DNA from: Colwellia sp. C1TZA3
Lineage (GTDB): Bacteria; Pseudomonadota; Gammaproteobacteria; Enterobacterales; Alteromonadaceae
Assembly (NCBI RefSeq): GCF_007954265.1
Contig: NZ_VOLS01000006.1
Coordinates: forward strand, 1-64,000
Reading direction: 5' to 3'
DNA length: 64,000 nt
The notes beneath the pieces are model-generated. The model was not told where the DNA came from. It searched no databases and saw nothing but the letters and a program-made list of their open reading frames with translations. Shown here one piece after another: positions 46,518-55,864 of this stretch. The first letter of the stretch is position 1; each line of letters starts with the position of its first letter. The translations under genes were made by a program, and so were the position numbers.

Positions 46518-48692
46518 ATGTTTAAAAAGGTACTATTATTAGTAATCGCCGTTACACTGGTGGCATTATTTTTTCATTTTGATCTCAATAGATTACTCAC
46601 TTTAGAGGGATTAAAAAGCTCAATGGTGCAATTTGGCCAGTGGCGCGAACAATCACCATTATTGATTATTGGTGGCTTTTTTACCCTTTACGTTTTAGTT
46701 ACTGCGCTATCATTACCTGGCGCTGCCATTTTAACCTTGGCCTCAGGCGCTTTATTTGGCTTAACTGAAGGCTTTATTATTGCCTCATTTGCTTCTAGCC
46801 TTGGTGCACTCTTAGCCTTCTTGGTATCACGCTACCTACTGCGTGATACCATTAAAGCTAAATTTCCTGAACGCTTAAAAGCCATTGATGCCGGCGTGAA
46901 AAAAGAAGGGGCATTTTATTTATTTACCTTACGTTTAGTGCCTGTTTTTCCTTTCTTTTTAGTTAATTTATTAATGGCGGTTACCAGTATTAAAGCCTGG
47001 ACGTTTTATTGGGTCAGCCAAATAGGCATGTTTTTGGGCACCATGGTTTATGTTAACGCAGGTACGCAATTAGCTGAAATAGACAGCTTGTCAGGTATAT
47101 TATCACCTAAGCTTATTTTATCTTTTGTCTTACTAGGGCTTTTACCCCTTATGGCTAACGCTATCATTAACAAAATCAAACAACGTCAAGTCTATAAAAA
47201 ATGGCAAAAACCTAAAAGCTTTGACCGTAACTTAATTGTTATCGGTGCCGGCGCTGGTGGTTTAGTTACCAGCTATATTGCGGCAGCTGTAAAAGCAAAA
47301 GTGAGCTTAATTGAAGCCGGTGAAATGGGCGGCGACTGTTTAAACTATGGTTGTGTACCAAGCAAAGCTATGATTAAAAGTGCAAAAATAGTAGCGCAAA
47401 TAGAACACGGTGAACACTACGGCTTAGATAACTCAACAGCGCAATTTTCTTTTAAGAAAGTGATGGCACGTGTTCATCAAGTCATTGCTGATATTGCCCC
47501 ACACGATAGTGTTGAACGTTACACAAATCTAGGTGTTGAAGTAATTAAAGGTTACGGGAAATTAACTAATCCGTGGACCGTAGAAGTTAAGCTCAACGAT
47601 GGCAGCACGCAAACACTAACGGCACGTAGCATTGTTATTGCCACTGGCGCTCGTCCATTTGTACCGCCGCTACCAGGTATTGAAACCAGTGGTTATGTTA
47701 CCAGCGACACCTTATGGGCAGAGTTTGCCAAGCTCGATAGCGCACCAAAAAAATTAATAGTGCTGGGCGGTGGTCCTATTGGCTGTGAGCTTGCACAGAG
47801 TTTCGCTCGCTTAGGCTCGCAAGTCATACAAATTGAAATGGCTGAGCGCATTATGATCAGAGAAGATCTCGATGTTGCTGAATTTGCTCGCCAGTCATTA
47901 CAAAAAAGTGGCGTTAATATTTTAACTTCACACCAAGCTTTGCGTTGTGAACAACGTGATGGTAGAAAATTCATCATTGTTAAGCACCTTAAGCATGATC
48001 AAGGTACAGAGCACGAAGAAATTGCCATTGAATACGATCAGTTATTATGTGCGGTTGGCCGCGCTGCTCGCTTGGAAGGTTACGGCCTTGAAACATTGGG
48101 CATAGAAACTAACCGTACTATTCAAACTAATGAGTATTTAGAAACTTTATACCCTAATATTTTTGCTGCCGGCGATATTGTTGGTCCTTATCAATTTACC
48201 CATGTTGCGGCACATCAAGGTTGGTATGCTGCGGTTAATGCATTGTTTGGTACCTTTAAAAAGTTTAAAGTCGATTACCGCGTTATTCCATGGACAACAT
48301 TTATTGATCCAGAAGTGGCACGTGTCGGTATTAATGAACAAGAAGCCATTGAACAAGAAATCGACTATGAAATTACTCGATATGATTTTGCCGAGTTAGA
48401 CCGCGCAATCACTGACGGTGCAGCGAACGGTTTTATTAAAGTTATTACGCCAAAAGGCAAAGATAAAATACTCGGTGTCACCATTGTTGCTGAGCATGCC
48501 GGTGATTTAATTGCCGAATTTGTCTTGGCGATGAAGCATGGCTTAGGACTAAACAAAATTTTAGGCACTATTCATAGTTATCCAACATGGGCTGAAGGCA
48601 ATAAATATGCAGCAGGCGAATGGAAACGTAATCATGCACCAACAGCGGTTTTAAACTGGTTAGAAAAATTTCACACTTGGAGAAGAGGTTAA
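46518..48692 (+). CDS. VTT-domain (TVP38/TMEM64) fused to a pyridine-nucleotide disulfide oxidoreductase
   Basis: Protein of 724 residues. Residues 1-220 form a VTT/DedA-like membrane domain (LPGAAILTLASGALFG, LRLVPVFPFFLVN). From about 238 a flavin oxidoreductase follows: FAD motif GAGAGG (243-248), redox pair Cys274/Cys279 in CLNYGCVPSK, a second dinucleotide fold GGGPIGCELA, and a C-terminal dimerisation domain. The catalytic HPT of glutathione/mercuric reductases is YPT here (HSYPTWAE). It probably reduces an unknown quinone, thiol or membrane compound. It begins 11 bp after the receptor gene. Confidence 0.9.
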   Translation: MFKKVLLLVIAVTLVALFFHFDLNRLLTLEGLKSSMVQFGQWREQSPLLIIGGFFTLYVLVTALSLPGAAILTLASGALFGLTEGFIIASFASSLGALLAFLVSRYLLRDTIKAKFPERLKAIDAGVKKEGAFYLFTLRLVPVFPFFLVNLLMAVTSIKAWTFYWVSQIGMFLGTMVYVNAGTQLAEIDSLSGILSPKLILSFVLLGLLPLMANAIINKIKQRQVYKKWQKPKSFDRNLIVIGAGAGGLVTSYIAAAVKAKVSLIEAGEMGGDCLNYGCVPSKAMIKSAKIVAQIEHGEHYGLDNSTAQFSFKKVMARVHQVIADIAPHDSVERYTNLGVEVIKGYGKLTNPWTVEVKLNDGSTQTLTARSIVIATGARPFVPPLPGIETSGYVTSDTLWAEFAKLDSAPKKLIVLGGGPIGCELAQSFARLGSQVIQIEMAERIMIREDLDVAEFARQSLQKSGVNILTSHQALRCEQRDGRKFIIVKHLKHDQGTEHEEIAIEYDQLLCAVGRAARLEGYGLETLGIETNRTIQTNEYLETLYPNIFAAGDIVGPYQFTHVAAHQGWYAAVNALFGTFKKFKVDYRVIPWTTFIDPEVARVGINEQEAIEQEIDYEITRYDFAELDRAITDGAANGFIKVITPKGKDKILGVTIVAEHAGDLIAEFVLAMKHGLGLNKILGTIHSYPTWAEGNKYAAGEWKRNHAPTAVLNWLEKFHTWRRG

Positions 48693-48697
48693 TACCC

Positions 48698-49537
48698 ATG
48701 CCTAGATTAAAAAAAGTCGTCTCAAAAGTAAGTCCTCAATACTGGCAACTAGCGGTATGGCTTTTTTTAACTGCCGCTTATAGCGCTACTAGTGTGGCGC
48801 AAGAGGCATTACATCAACCGTGGCAAGCGTTATTAAGCCAACATGTTACGCCGATCAATAATGGCCATTCAAGCCAAGTAGATTATGCCGGTATGAAAAA
48901 AGATCAGCTAAAATTAAGTGCCTATTTAACCACCTTGGGTACTATTGATAAGCAAGCATTTGCGCAATGGCCTGCCCATAAACAATTAGCATTTTTAATC
49001 AATGCCTACAATGCTTGGACGGTAGCACTTATTTTAACAGTTTATCCTGATCTGGAGTCGATTAAAGACCTGGGTAGCTTCTTTAGTTCACCGTGGAGTA
49101 AACAATTTATTCCTTTGTTAGGTGAGACACGCAGCTTAGACAATATTGAGCATGAGTTAATTCGTGGCGATAATAAATATCGCGACCCGCGTATTCACTT
49201 TGCGGTAAATTGTGCCAGTATTGGCTGCCCTGCTTTGCGTGAAGAAGCTTACAGTGCTGATAAGTTAGAGCAACAACTGGCTGAACAAACCGTGCGTTTT
49301 TTAACCGATAAAAGTCGTAATCGTTTTGCTGAGCAAAGCATGGAACTTTCCGCTATTTTTAAATGGTATGGCGACGACTTTACCTTAGGTTTTCGTGGTA
49401 GCAATTCTTTACCCACTTTCATATTGTTATATCACAAAGTCTTAAATTTAACGCCAGCCCAACAAGCAGGTTTACAGTCGGAAGATATGGCGACAAGTTT
49501 CTTAAACTATGATTGGGCACTCAATGCCGTTAGGTAA
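48698..49537 (+). CDS. DUF547-family exported protein
   Basis: Protein of 279 residues from ATG 48698; a 7-residue upstream extension within the previous gene is unlikely. An N-terminal hydrophobic segment (about 17-33, ending SVAQ) acts as signal peptide. The DUF547 core has LAFLINAYNAWTV, IHFAVNCASIGCPAL and a FKWYGDDF stretch. Function is unknown; the conserved Asn-Cys-Ala-Ser and Cys-Pro are likely functional. It starts 5 bp after the preceding stop codon. Confidence 0.82.
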   Translation: MPRLKKVVSKVSPQYWQLAVWLFLTAAYSATSVAQEALHQPWQALLSQHVTPINNGHSSQVDYAGMKKDQLKLSAYLTTLGTIDKQAFAQWPAHKQLAFLINAYNAWTVALILTVYPDLESIKDLGSFFSSPWSKQFIPLLGETRSLDNIEHELIRGDNKYRDPRIHFAVNCASIGCPALREEAYSADKLEQQLAEQTVRFLTDKSRNRFAEQSMELSAIFKWYGDDFTLGFRGSNSLPTFILLYHKVLNLTPAQQAGLQSEDMATSFLNYDWALNAVR

Positions 49538-49646
49538 ATCGAAGAGTTTTTTCAATGGTAAAAGGGCTCGTTTTCCGACTCTTTTGGCCACTCATTTTTC
49601 ACATCAAACCGTCATATTATTATCATATCAACAACTCAATGGTTTT

Positions 49647-51080
49647 ATGACACAAGTACCAAAAACCTCAAAAGTTAAGGCAATTGTGCCCGCTATTCTT
49701 CTACCTAGGTTAAGGTTTTTAGCTTGGTTTGCCATACTATTTACTACAAGCTCATTAAGTTATGCAAACACGGCCTTTGCAGCAGCCCCTGAAGAATCAT
49801 CTCGAACAAATACTAAAACAAGCTCAAAAATAGCTAAAGTGGACAGCGCATTAATATCAAACGATTTACCGATAAAAACAAAATGGAGTACGGGAGAAAC
49901 CTTAGGAAAAAAGCCCGCAGTTTATTTTCATGCTTGGGGTGGCGACCCACAAATTAATAGCTATATTCAATGGCTTGCTAAACGAGTTAAACAAAAATAT
50001 AACATTCACTTACAGCATGTAAAACTGACCGACACTAGTGAAGCCGTTAGTCGTGTTTTAGCGGAAAAGTCAGCAGATAATCATCAGCAAGGGCAAGTTG
50101 ATTTAGTCTGGATCAACGGAGAAAATTTTGCATCAATGGCAAAGTATCAGCTCTTAGCGCAAGGTTGGGTCTCACAATTACCTAATTTTTGGCTAACTAA
50201 CCCTAGTGAAAATGAGGCAATGACCCGTGATTTTGGCTTGCCAACGCAAGGTATGGAAGCGCCTTGGGGACAAGCTTCGCTGACCTTTTATTACACGCCT
50301 TCAATTGTTGTTAATAAGTCAAAAATCCCAAAAGATCCAAAAAACGCATACCAAAATAGTATTCGCCATGCGCCAAAAAATATTAACCAATTATTAATTT
50401 GGGCTAAGCAAAATCCCGGACGTTTTACTTACCCAAAGCCGCCTGATTTTTTATCCTTAAGTTTTTTAAAATATGCCTTAATCACACTTAATCAACATCA
50501 GCCAGCACAGGTAAAGTCAAGCTTATATCAAGCGGTAACGCCGCAAAGCCAAGTAACATTACTACCAGTTTTATGGGCCTTCTTAGATAAACTACATCCA
50601 CATTTATGGCATCAAGGGCGATATTTTGTTGCCAGTGGCACTGCATTACAAAGACTTGTTGGTGACGGCGAGATAAACTTAGGCTTTACCTTCTCAGCTG
50701 CGCAAGTACCGGCAGCGGTTGAGCGCTATAACTTACCCAAAAATACCCGCAGCTTCGTCATGCAAGATGGTAGCTTAAGTAATATTCATTTTATCGCTAT
50801 TCCCTATAATGCAGCCAATAGTGATGCCGCAAAAGTGGTAGCCAATTTTATGCTCAGTGTTGAGGCACAAGCTAAAAAACAACAAGCTAAAATCTGGGGC
50901 GATAGTACTGTTCTCGATGTGACGCAATTAAGTCAGCAAGAGCAATTATTGTTTAGTACTGAACAGCAGCACCCAAGCGCATTACCTGTTAGCAGTAAAA
51001 TCACCGCATTAAGTGAGCCCCATCCCAGTTGGTCAAGGTTATTAACCGATGAATGGTTAAGACGTTATGGAGCGCAATAA
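49647..51080 (+). CDS. ynjB: YnjB-type ABC-transporter substrate-binding protein
   Basis: Periplasmic binding protein of about 477 residues of the COG4134/YnjB family. A signal peptide lies at about 25-45 (LAWFAILFTTSSLSYANTAFAA). Binding-protein features: AVYFHAWGGDPQINSYIQW, VDLVWINGENFASM, APWGQASLTFYY, and FLSLSFLKY. The ligand of YnjB is not known. I place the start at ATG 49647, since the upstream frame extension overlaps the DUF547 gene and has atypical composition. It is followed 3 bp later by ynjC. Confidence 0.85.
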   Translation: MTQVPKTSKVKAIVPAILLPRLRFLAWFAILFTTSSLSYANTAFAAAPEESSRTNTKTSSKIAKVDSALISNDLPIKTKWSTGETLGKKPAVYFHAWGGDPQINSYIQWLAKRVKQKYNIHLQHVKLTDTSEAVSRVLAEKSADNHQQGQVDLVWINGENFASMAKYQLLAQGWVSQLPNFWLTNPSENEAMTRDFGLPTQGMEAPWGQASLTFYYTPSIVVNKSKIPKDPKNAYQNSIRHAPKNINQLLIWAKQNPGRFTYPKPPDFLSLSFLKYALITLNQHQPAQVKSSLYQAVTPQSQVTLLPVLWAFLDKLHPHLWHQGRYFVASGTALQRLVGDGEINLGFTFSAAQVPAAVERYNLPKNTRSFVMQDGSLSNIHFIAIPYNAANSDAAKVVANFMLSVEAQAKKQQAKIWGDSTVLDVTQLSQQEQLLFSTEQQHPSALPVSSKITALSEPHPSWSRLLTDEWLRRYGAQ

Positions 51081-51083
51081 CCA

Positions 51084-52895
51084 ATGAGCCATAACCTGAC
51101 CAGTAATTTCTTAAATACCCCCCCTTTAAAGAATGGCACCAAACGGCTCGACACACTTTTTAGTGCCGTGGTAAAATTCAGTCCTAAGTTATTAGTAGCG
51201 ATATTAATTTTACCTGTGCTGGGCGGTTTATTAGGTGTGTTTTTACCCGCATTTGGTTGGTTACCAGCTTTAGACAGAACTCAATTTGGCTTACAAGGCT
51301 TTCAACAACTAATACAAACACCCGGCATAGCTCAGATGATCGGTTTGAGTTTTTTCAGCAGTATTATCAGTGGTCTATTGGCTTTTATTATGACAATTTT
51401 ACTGTTAGCCAATTATTTTGATAGCCCGTGGTTAGCCCGTATTCAAGGTTTTTTAGGGCCTATTTTAGTGATACCCCATGCCGCGGCTGCGATAGCTATT
51501 GCCTTTTTGATCACACCTTCAGGTATGATTGCGCGCCTACTGTCTCCGTGGTTAACCGGTTGGCAGAGCCCAACAGATTGGTTACTGCCCCATGACCCTT
51601 ACGGTATTAGCATTATTATGGGTTTAACGCTAAAAGAGCTGCCTTTTTTATTATTAATGACTTTGAGCGCTATTGCCCAACCCGATCTTAATCTCAAGTT
51701 ACGGGCGCAATATCGTGTTGCGCTTAGCTTAGGCTATTATCCGATAACTGCGTTCTTCAAGGCCGTGCTACCTAACATTTATCCGTTCATGCGTTTACCC
51801 ATGTTAGCCATACTCGCCTACGCCAGTGCCAGTGTAGAGATGCCATTAATATTGGGGCCAAATACACCACCAACATTAGCTGTGGCCATTATGAACTGGT
51901 TTCATGATGTCGATTTAAGCTTGCGAATAAAAGCATCCGCTGGAGCGATATTACAGTTGTTCATTACACTTTCGGTGCTATTAACGTGGTGGCTATTAGA
52001 AAAAACAACCCAAGCGATAATCAGTAAAAGCTTAAGCAACGGTCAGCGCACATACGGTGATACTTTCTGGACTAAAATCATCAATATCTTTACCCTGTTG
52101 TTAAGCTGTTTTATTACCTTGGCCTTGCTTGGTATGGTGTTTTGGTCATTTGCCGGCTACTGGCAGTTTCCGTTAGCACTGCCTGGACAATGGGTAATAA
52201 CGCATTGGCAATCGGCTTTACTACAAATACAAACACCGATAATAAACTCACTTTCTATTGGTTTGGTCGCGACTAGCATTGCACTCATTTTAACCTTGCT
52301 GACCTTAGAGTTTGAAAAACAGAACGGGGCGCAGCTCTCACGCTTTAGTAGTGTGATTATTTACTTGCCGTTGATGATCCCCAGCATTGCTTTTTTATTT
52401 GGCTTAGTCTGGCTCCAAGAAGCGGTTCATAGCAAAGCAACCTTTATAAATGTTGCCTTAACGCATTTACTGTTTGTTTTACCTTATGTATTTTTATCTT
52501 TAGCCACCAGTTATCGCCTGCTTGACCCGCGTTATGCACAAGTGGCAGCAGGCTTAGGTGCATCGCCGATTAAAATATTTTTACAGGTGAGTTTACCGCA
52601 GTTATTAATGCCTATAATGATGGCGAGCGCATTAGGACTTGCCATTAGTTTTAGCCAGTATTTACCAACATTATTAGTCAGTGGTGGTCGGCTTAATACC
52701 GTGACCACCGAGGCGGTAAGCTTAGCCAACGGTGCTAGTCGCCGCACAAGTGCGGTTTATGCGCTAATACAAATGCTATTACCCGCCATCGCTTTTTCAC
52801 TAATTTGGCTGATGTCAATGCGAAAAAAAAGACAAAAGGCTCAAGCAAAACGCAATAACAAAACAGCAAGTTATATCACTAAGGTTAACCGATGA
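51084..52895 (+). CDS. ynjC: YnjC-type ABC permease, two fused permease domains
   Basis: Inner-membrane protein of 603 residues with about 12 helices in two binding-protein-dependent-transport permease domains (about 75-290 and 380-580). EAA-like loops are recognisable (LSLGYYPITAFFKAVLPNIYPF and AAGLGASPIKIFLQVSLPQLL). Fused domains are typical of YnjC and of iron/thiamine-type (Fbp-like) importers. It overlaps ynjD by 4 bp (ATGA). Confidence 0.9.
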   Translation: MSHNLTSNFLNTPPLKNGTKRLDTLFSAVVKFSPKLLVAILILPVLGGLLGVFLPAFGWLPALDRTQFGLQGFQQLIQTPGIAQMIGLSFFSSIISGLLAFIMTILLLANYFDSPWLARIQGFLGPILVIPHAAAAIAIAFLITPSGMIARLLSPWLTGWQSPTDWLLPHDPYGISIIMGLTLKELPFLLLMTLSAIAQPDLNLKLRAQYRVALSLGYYPITAFFKAVLPNIYPFMRLPMLAILAYASASVEMPLILGPNTPPTLAVAIMNWFHDVDLSLRIKASAGAILQLFITLSVLLTWWLLEKTTQAIISKSLSNGQRTYGDTFWTKIINIFTLLLSCFITLALLGMVFWSFAGYWQFPLALPGQWVITHWQSALLQIQTPIINSLSIGLVATSIALILTLLTLEFEKQNGAQLSRFSSVIIYLPLMIPSIAFLFGLVWLQEAVHSKATFINVALTHLLFVLPYVFLSLATSYRLLDPRYAQVAAGLGASPIKIFLQVSLPQLLMPIMMASALGLAISFSQYLPTLLVSGGRLNTVTTEAVSLANGASRRTSAVYALIQMLLPAIAFSLIWLMSMRKKRQKAQAKRNNKTASYITKVNR

Positions 52896-53554
52896 GCCAT
52901 TCTTTTGAGATAAATAGTTTACAGATAGAAAACTTAACCATAATGCGCCAACAAACACCGTTACTATCACTTAACGAAACGATAAAAGGTGGTGAAGTGC
53001 TGACCATAATGGGGCCTTCAGGCAGTGGTAAATCAACCTTATTAAGTTGGCTAACCGGTATGTTACCCAAAGGATTTAAAGCCGATGGTCAGCTTTACCT
53101 CAATGGCGCTAATATTACCAAAGTCGCCAGTTATCAGCGTAATATCGGATTATTGTTTCAAGACGCGTTGTTATTTTCGCATTTATCTGTTGCTGGTAAT
53201 ATTGCTTTTGCAATGCCTAAAAGCGATAACAAAGCACGCGCGATAAAAATTAGTCAGGCATTAGCTGACGTTGGTTTAGCCGGCTTAGAAAATCGTCAAC
53301 CTGAAAGTTTATCTGGCGGACAGCAAGCACGTGTGGCGTTGTTACGGGTATTATTGAGTCAACCTAAAGCCATATTATTGGATGAGCCATTTAGTAAATT
53401 AGATAGTCAGTTACGCCAAGAGACACGACAGTTAGTATTTGAACAAATTAGACAACACCAATTACCTGTTATTATGGTGACACATGATGAGTCAGACGCC
53501 ATAGCGGCTAATGGCAAAGTGTTTCACCTGAAAACACCACAACAAGACATTTAA
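52892..53554 (+). CDS. ynjD: YnjD-type ABC ATP-binding protein
   Basis: Protein of 220 residues with Walker A GPSGSGKST (near residue 34), Q-loop LLFQD, signature LSGGQQARVALLR, Walker B AILLDEP with D-loop SKLD, and H-loop VTHDESDA. It powers the YnjBC importer. It overlaps ynjC by ATGA, and ynjF begins 11 bp after its stop. Confidence 0.93.
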   Translation: MSHSFEINSLQIENLTIMRQQTPLLSLNETIKGGEVLTIMGPSGSGKSTLLSWLTGMLPKGFKADGQLYLNGANITKVASYQRNIGLLFQDALLFSHLSVAGNIAFAMPKSDNKARAIKISQALADVGLAGLENRQPESLSGGQQARVALLRVLLSQPKAILLDEPFSKLDSQLRQETRQLVFEQIRQHQLPVIMVTHDESDAIAANGKVFHLKTPQQDI

Positions 53555-53565
53555 GAAACAGACTT

Positions 53566-54243
53566 ATGCTAGATAAATATATTACGCCTTTAATAGAACC
53601 CTTGTTACAGCCTGTGGTCAGTTTATTAGATAAACGCCAAGTAACCGCAGATCAACTAACCGTAGCCGGTTTTATAGTGGGTTTGTTAGCCGTGCCCTTT
53701 TTGGCCTTAAACTTATGGAATTTAGCTTTAGCAGCCATTGTACTAAACCGGCTGTTTGATGGTTTAGATGGCGCACTGGCAAGACAACAAAATAACAGTA
53801 CCAGCGCTGGAGGTTTTTTAGATATTTGCCTCGACTTTTTATTCTATGCCGCAATACCATTAGGCTTCGCATTAGCTACCCCTGAACAAAATGCTTTAGC
53901 CGCCGCGGTATTGTTAGCGGTGTTTATTGGTACTGGAGCGAGTTTTTTAGCCTTCGCTATTCCGGCAGAAAAACTCAACTTGGATAAACCACAATTTGCT
54001 TACAAAAGTTTTTATTATTTAAATGGTTTAACCGAAGGCACCGAGACCATTCTTATCTTTGTCGCCTTTTGTTTATGGCCACAATATTTTGCTGAACTTG
54101 CCTATGGCTTTGCTTTATTAGCGGCAATAACAATTGTTACACGGATTTATGGTGGCTATCATACCTTGAAAGAACACGCCTTAACAAAGCAAACTAAGAC
54201 GGTGAACCATAATGATAAATATACGTTAACCGAGGGGGAATAA
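53566..54243 (+). CDS. ynjF: YnjF-type CDP-alcohol phosphatidyltransferase
   Basis: Integral membrane protein of 225 residues. The full family motif D-x2-DG-x2-AR-x8-G-x3-D-x3-D is present (DGLDGALAR ... GGFLDICLD, about residues 65-90). Such enzymes transfer a phosphatidyl or related CDP-linked group to an alcohol. The acceptor is unknown for YnjF. Its position after ynjBCD is conserved with E. coli, where ynjE sits between; no ynjE-like rhodanese is present here. The stop codon directly abuts the next start. Confidence 0.9.
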   Translation: MLDKYITPLIEPLLQPVVSLLDKRQVTADQLTVAGFIVGLLAVPFLALNLWNLALAAIVLNRLFDGLDGALARQQNNSTSAGGFLDICLDFLFYAAIPLGFALATPEQNALAAAVLLAVFIGTGASFLAFAIPAEKLNLDKPQFAYKSFYYLNGLTEGTETILIFVAFCLWPQYFAELAYGFALLAAITIVTRIYGGYHTLKEHALTKQTKTVNHNDKYTLTEGE

Positions 54244-55035
54244 ATGTCAGATACCAGTTTACGATTAAGTATTTTCTTTGCCATTTTACTCACTATGTTA
54301 GTGCTAGAAAGCTACTTTCCTGCGCGTAAAAGCAGACTCACTAAACGTGTTCGTTGGTTCGGTAACTTTTCTCTATTAATTTTATCGTCAGTCGTTGCTC
54401 GGCTATTAGTGCCTATTGGCGTTACCGGTATTGCTTTGTATAGCTCAGCACAAGGTATTGGCCTATTCAATATCATTAACTTGCCAAATTGGCTGAGTAT
54501 TGCTTTGAGTTTATTATTATTAGATTTAATGATTTATTGGCAACATCGACTTTTTCATTTGGTGCCGATACTATGGCGTGTTCATAAAGTTCATCATGCC
54601 GACAGTCATATCGATGCCAGTACGGGTTTGCGCTTTCATCCCATTGAAATAGTGTTAAGTATATTACTTAAAGGCTTGGCAGTTATTTTACTTGGTGTAC
54701 CTGCCCTTGCGGTGATTATTTTTGAAATAGCACTCAATGGTTTTTCGCTATTCAACCATGCTAATATTCGATTGCCACGTTGGTTAGAGATGCCATTACG
54801 AACCATACTTATTACGCAAGAATTACATCGTATTCATCATAGCCAAGTAGTAGAAGAAACCAATAGCAATTACGGTTTTAGTGTTAGTTGGTGGGATAGA
54901 ATATTTGCTAGTTATAAGTCGCATGCGCAAAAAAGTGATGAAAATTTAGCTATAGGCCTTAAAACTTTCCCCGCCAATAAAAAAAATGCAAACTTGTTTA
55001 CCTTATTAAAAATACCTTTTAATCAACCTAAATGA
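54244..55035 (+). CDS. Sterol desaturase/fatty acid hydroxylase-superfamily membrane protein
   Basis: Protein of 263 residues with four hydrophobic segments and the histidine clusters of the di-iron hydroxylase superfamily: HRLFH (near residue 101), HKVHH (near 115) and HRIHHS (near 198), plus HPIE. It hydroxylates or desaturates a lipid-like substrate, unknown here. It starts right after the ynjF stop codon and ends the cluster that began with the TonB receptor. Confidence 0.88.
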   Translation: MSDTSLRLSIFFAILLTMLVLESYFPARKSRLTKRVRWFGNFSLLILSSVVARLLVPIGVTGIALYSSAQGIGLFNIINLPNWLSIALSLLLLDLMIYWQHRLFHLVPILWRVHKVHHADSHIDASTGLRFHPIEIVLSILLKGLAVILLGVPALAVIIFEIALNGFSLFNHANIRLPRWLEMPLRTILITQELHRIHHSQVVEETNSNYGFSVSWWDRIFASYKSHAQKSDENLAIGLKTFPANKKNANLFTLLKIPFNQPK

Positions 55036-55050
55036 GCTCGATAATGAGCT

Positions 55051-55211
55051 TATACCAGTTCTATTAAGTTTGTGATCTTGTTGTGCGCAGGAAAAATAAC
55101 TCAAGGTAAGGCGCTCGATTGAGCAATAGCTGGCTATTGGGATTGAGAGCAACACAGCCTTGAGCTATTTTAACTAGTACAAGTGAGCAATAACTTCATG
55201 GGATTGGTATT
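55051..55211 (-). repeat. Family A MITE-like element, copy A8 (reverse)
   Basis: Complete family A element in reverse orientation, CTCAATCCC subtype, with small changes at the ends (CCAGTTCTATTAAG, CTTCATGGGATT). It starts 15 bp after the desaturase stop codon. Confidence 0.9.
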
Positions 55212-55864
55212 AGATGTCTTACTTAATATTAACTATTTTAGTGCCTGATAAAAATAAAACACCTACTTCTATTTCGCTAATATTTAAAGGCAGAGCATCG
55301 AGGTTTTACTTATCCCTGTTTAACTTACTTTATTAAACCATACAGCTTATTTGCGATATGTGTTTGTAAGCCATCGTAGTCTAAAACATAGTAATCTGAA
55401 ACATAGTAGTCTAAAACATAACTAGCACTTTCATTAGCTTTTTTCTAAAGTGAGTCCCTCCTACAGTACGAGTAGCACTGCCATATGCCATTGGATCACT
55501 CTGATTTTTTATAAAAACTGCTCAGCCATTTTTTACTACATGGCCCGATAACCCCTATAGACATGAACTGGACACAGATAAAACACCAAAAAAATTTTAG
55601 CATGGCGCTAAACCCAGTCTATTTTATTTTCACCTACCTTTTTAGAACTACATGGGTAAGTTAATAATTACGACAAGTCTATGAAAGAATCACCTTACTT
55701 TTCATAAGGTACGTACTTATTAATTCCTTAACACCATCAAATAGGTTGAAAAATAAAAATAAAGATAGCTTATAGCTATTTAAAGGCAAAAAATCTATAA
55801 AACCCCTAAGTACTCACCAAAAAAAATAAGCCGTACCATCAGCCTTTCAGCTAACAATTAAGTC
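55212..55864. other. Spacer without recognisable genes
   Basis: About 650 AT-rich bases between elements A8 and B6. An imperfect repeat of AAACATAGTAGTCTAAAACATA occurs around 55383-55422 (TCTAAAACATAGTAATCTGA, ACATAGTAGTCTAAAACATA). I see no ORF or RNA gene. Confidence 0.5.

Noticed and set aside
49509-49646. 46-codon upstream extension of the YnjB-type binding protein
   Set aside because: It overlaps the DUF547 gene, would put a signal peptide at residue 70 and has atypical composition; ATG 49647 is preferred.
1-55211. CRISPR array made of the repeated 160-bp units
   Set aside because: The copies are far apart, in both orientations and with inverted ends; there are no short regular spacers and no cas genes.
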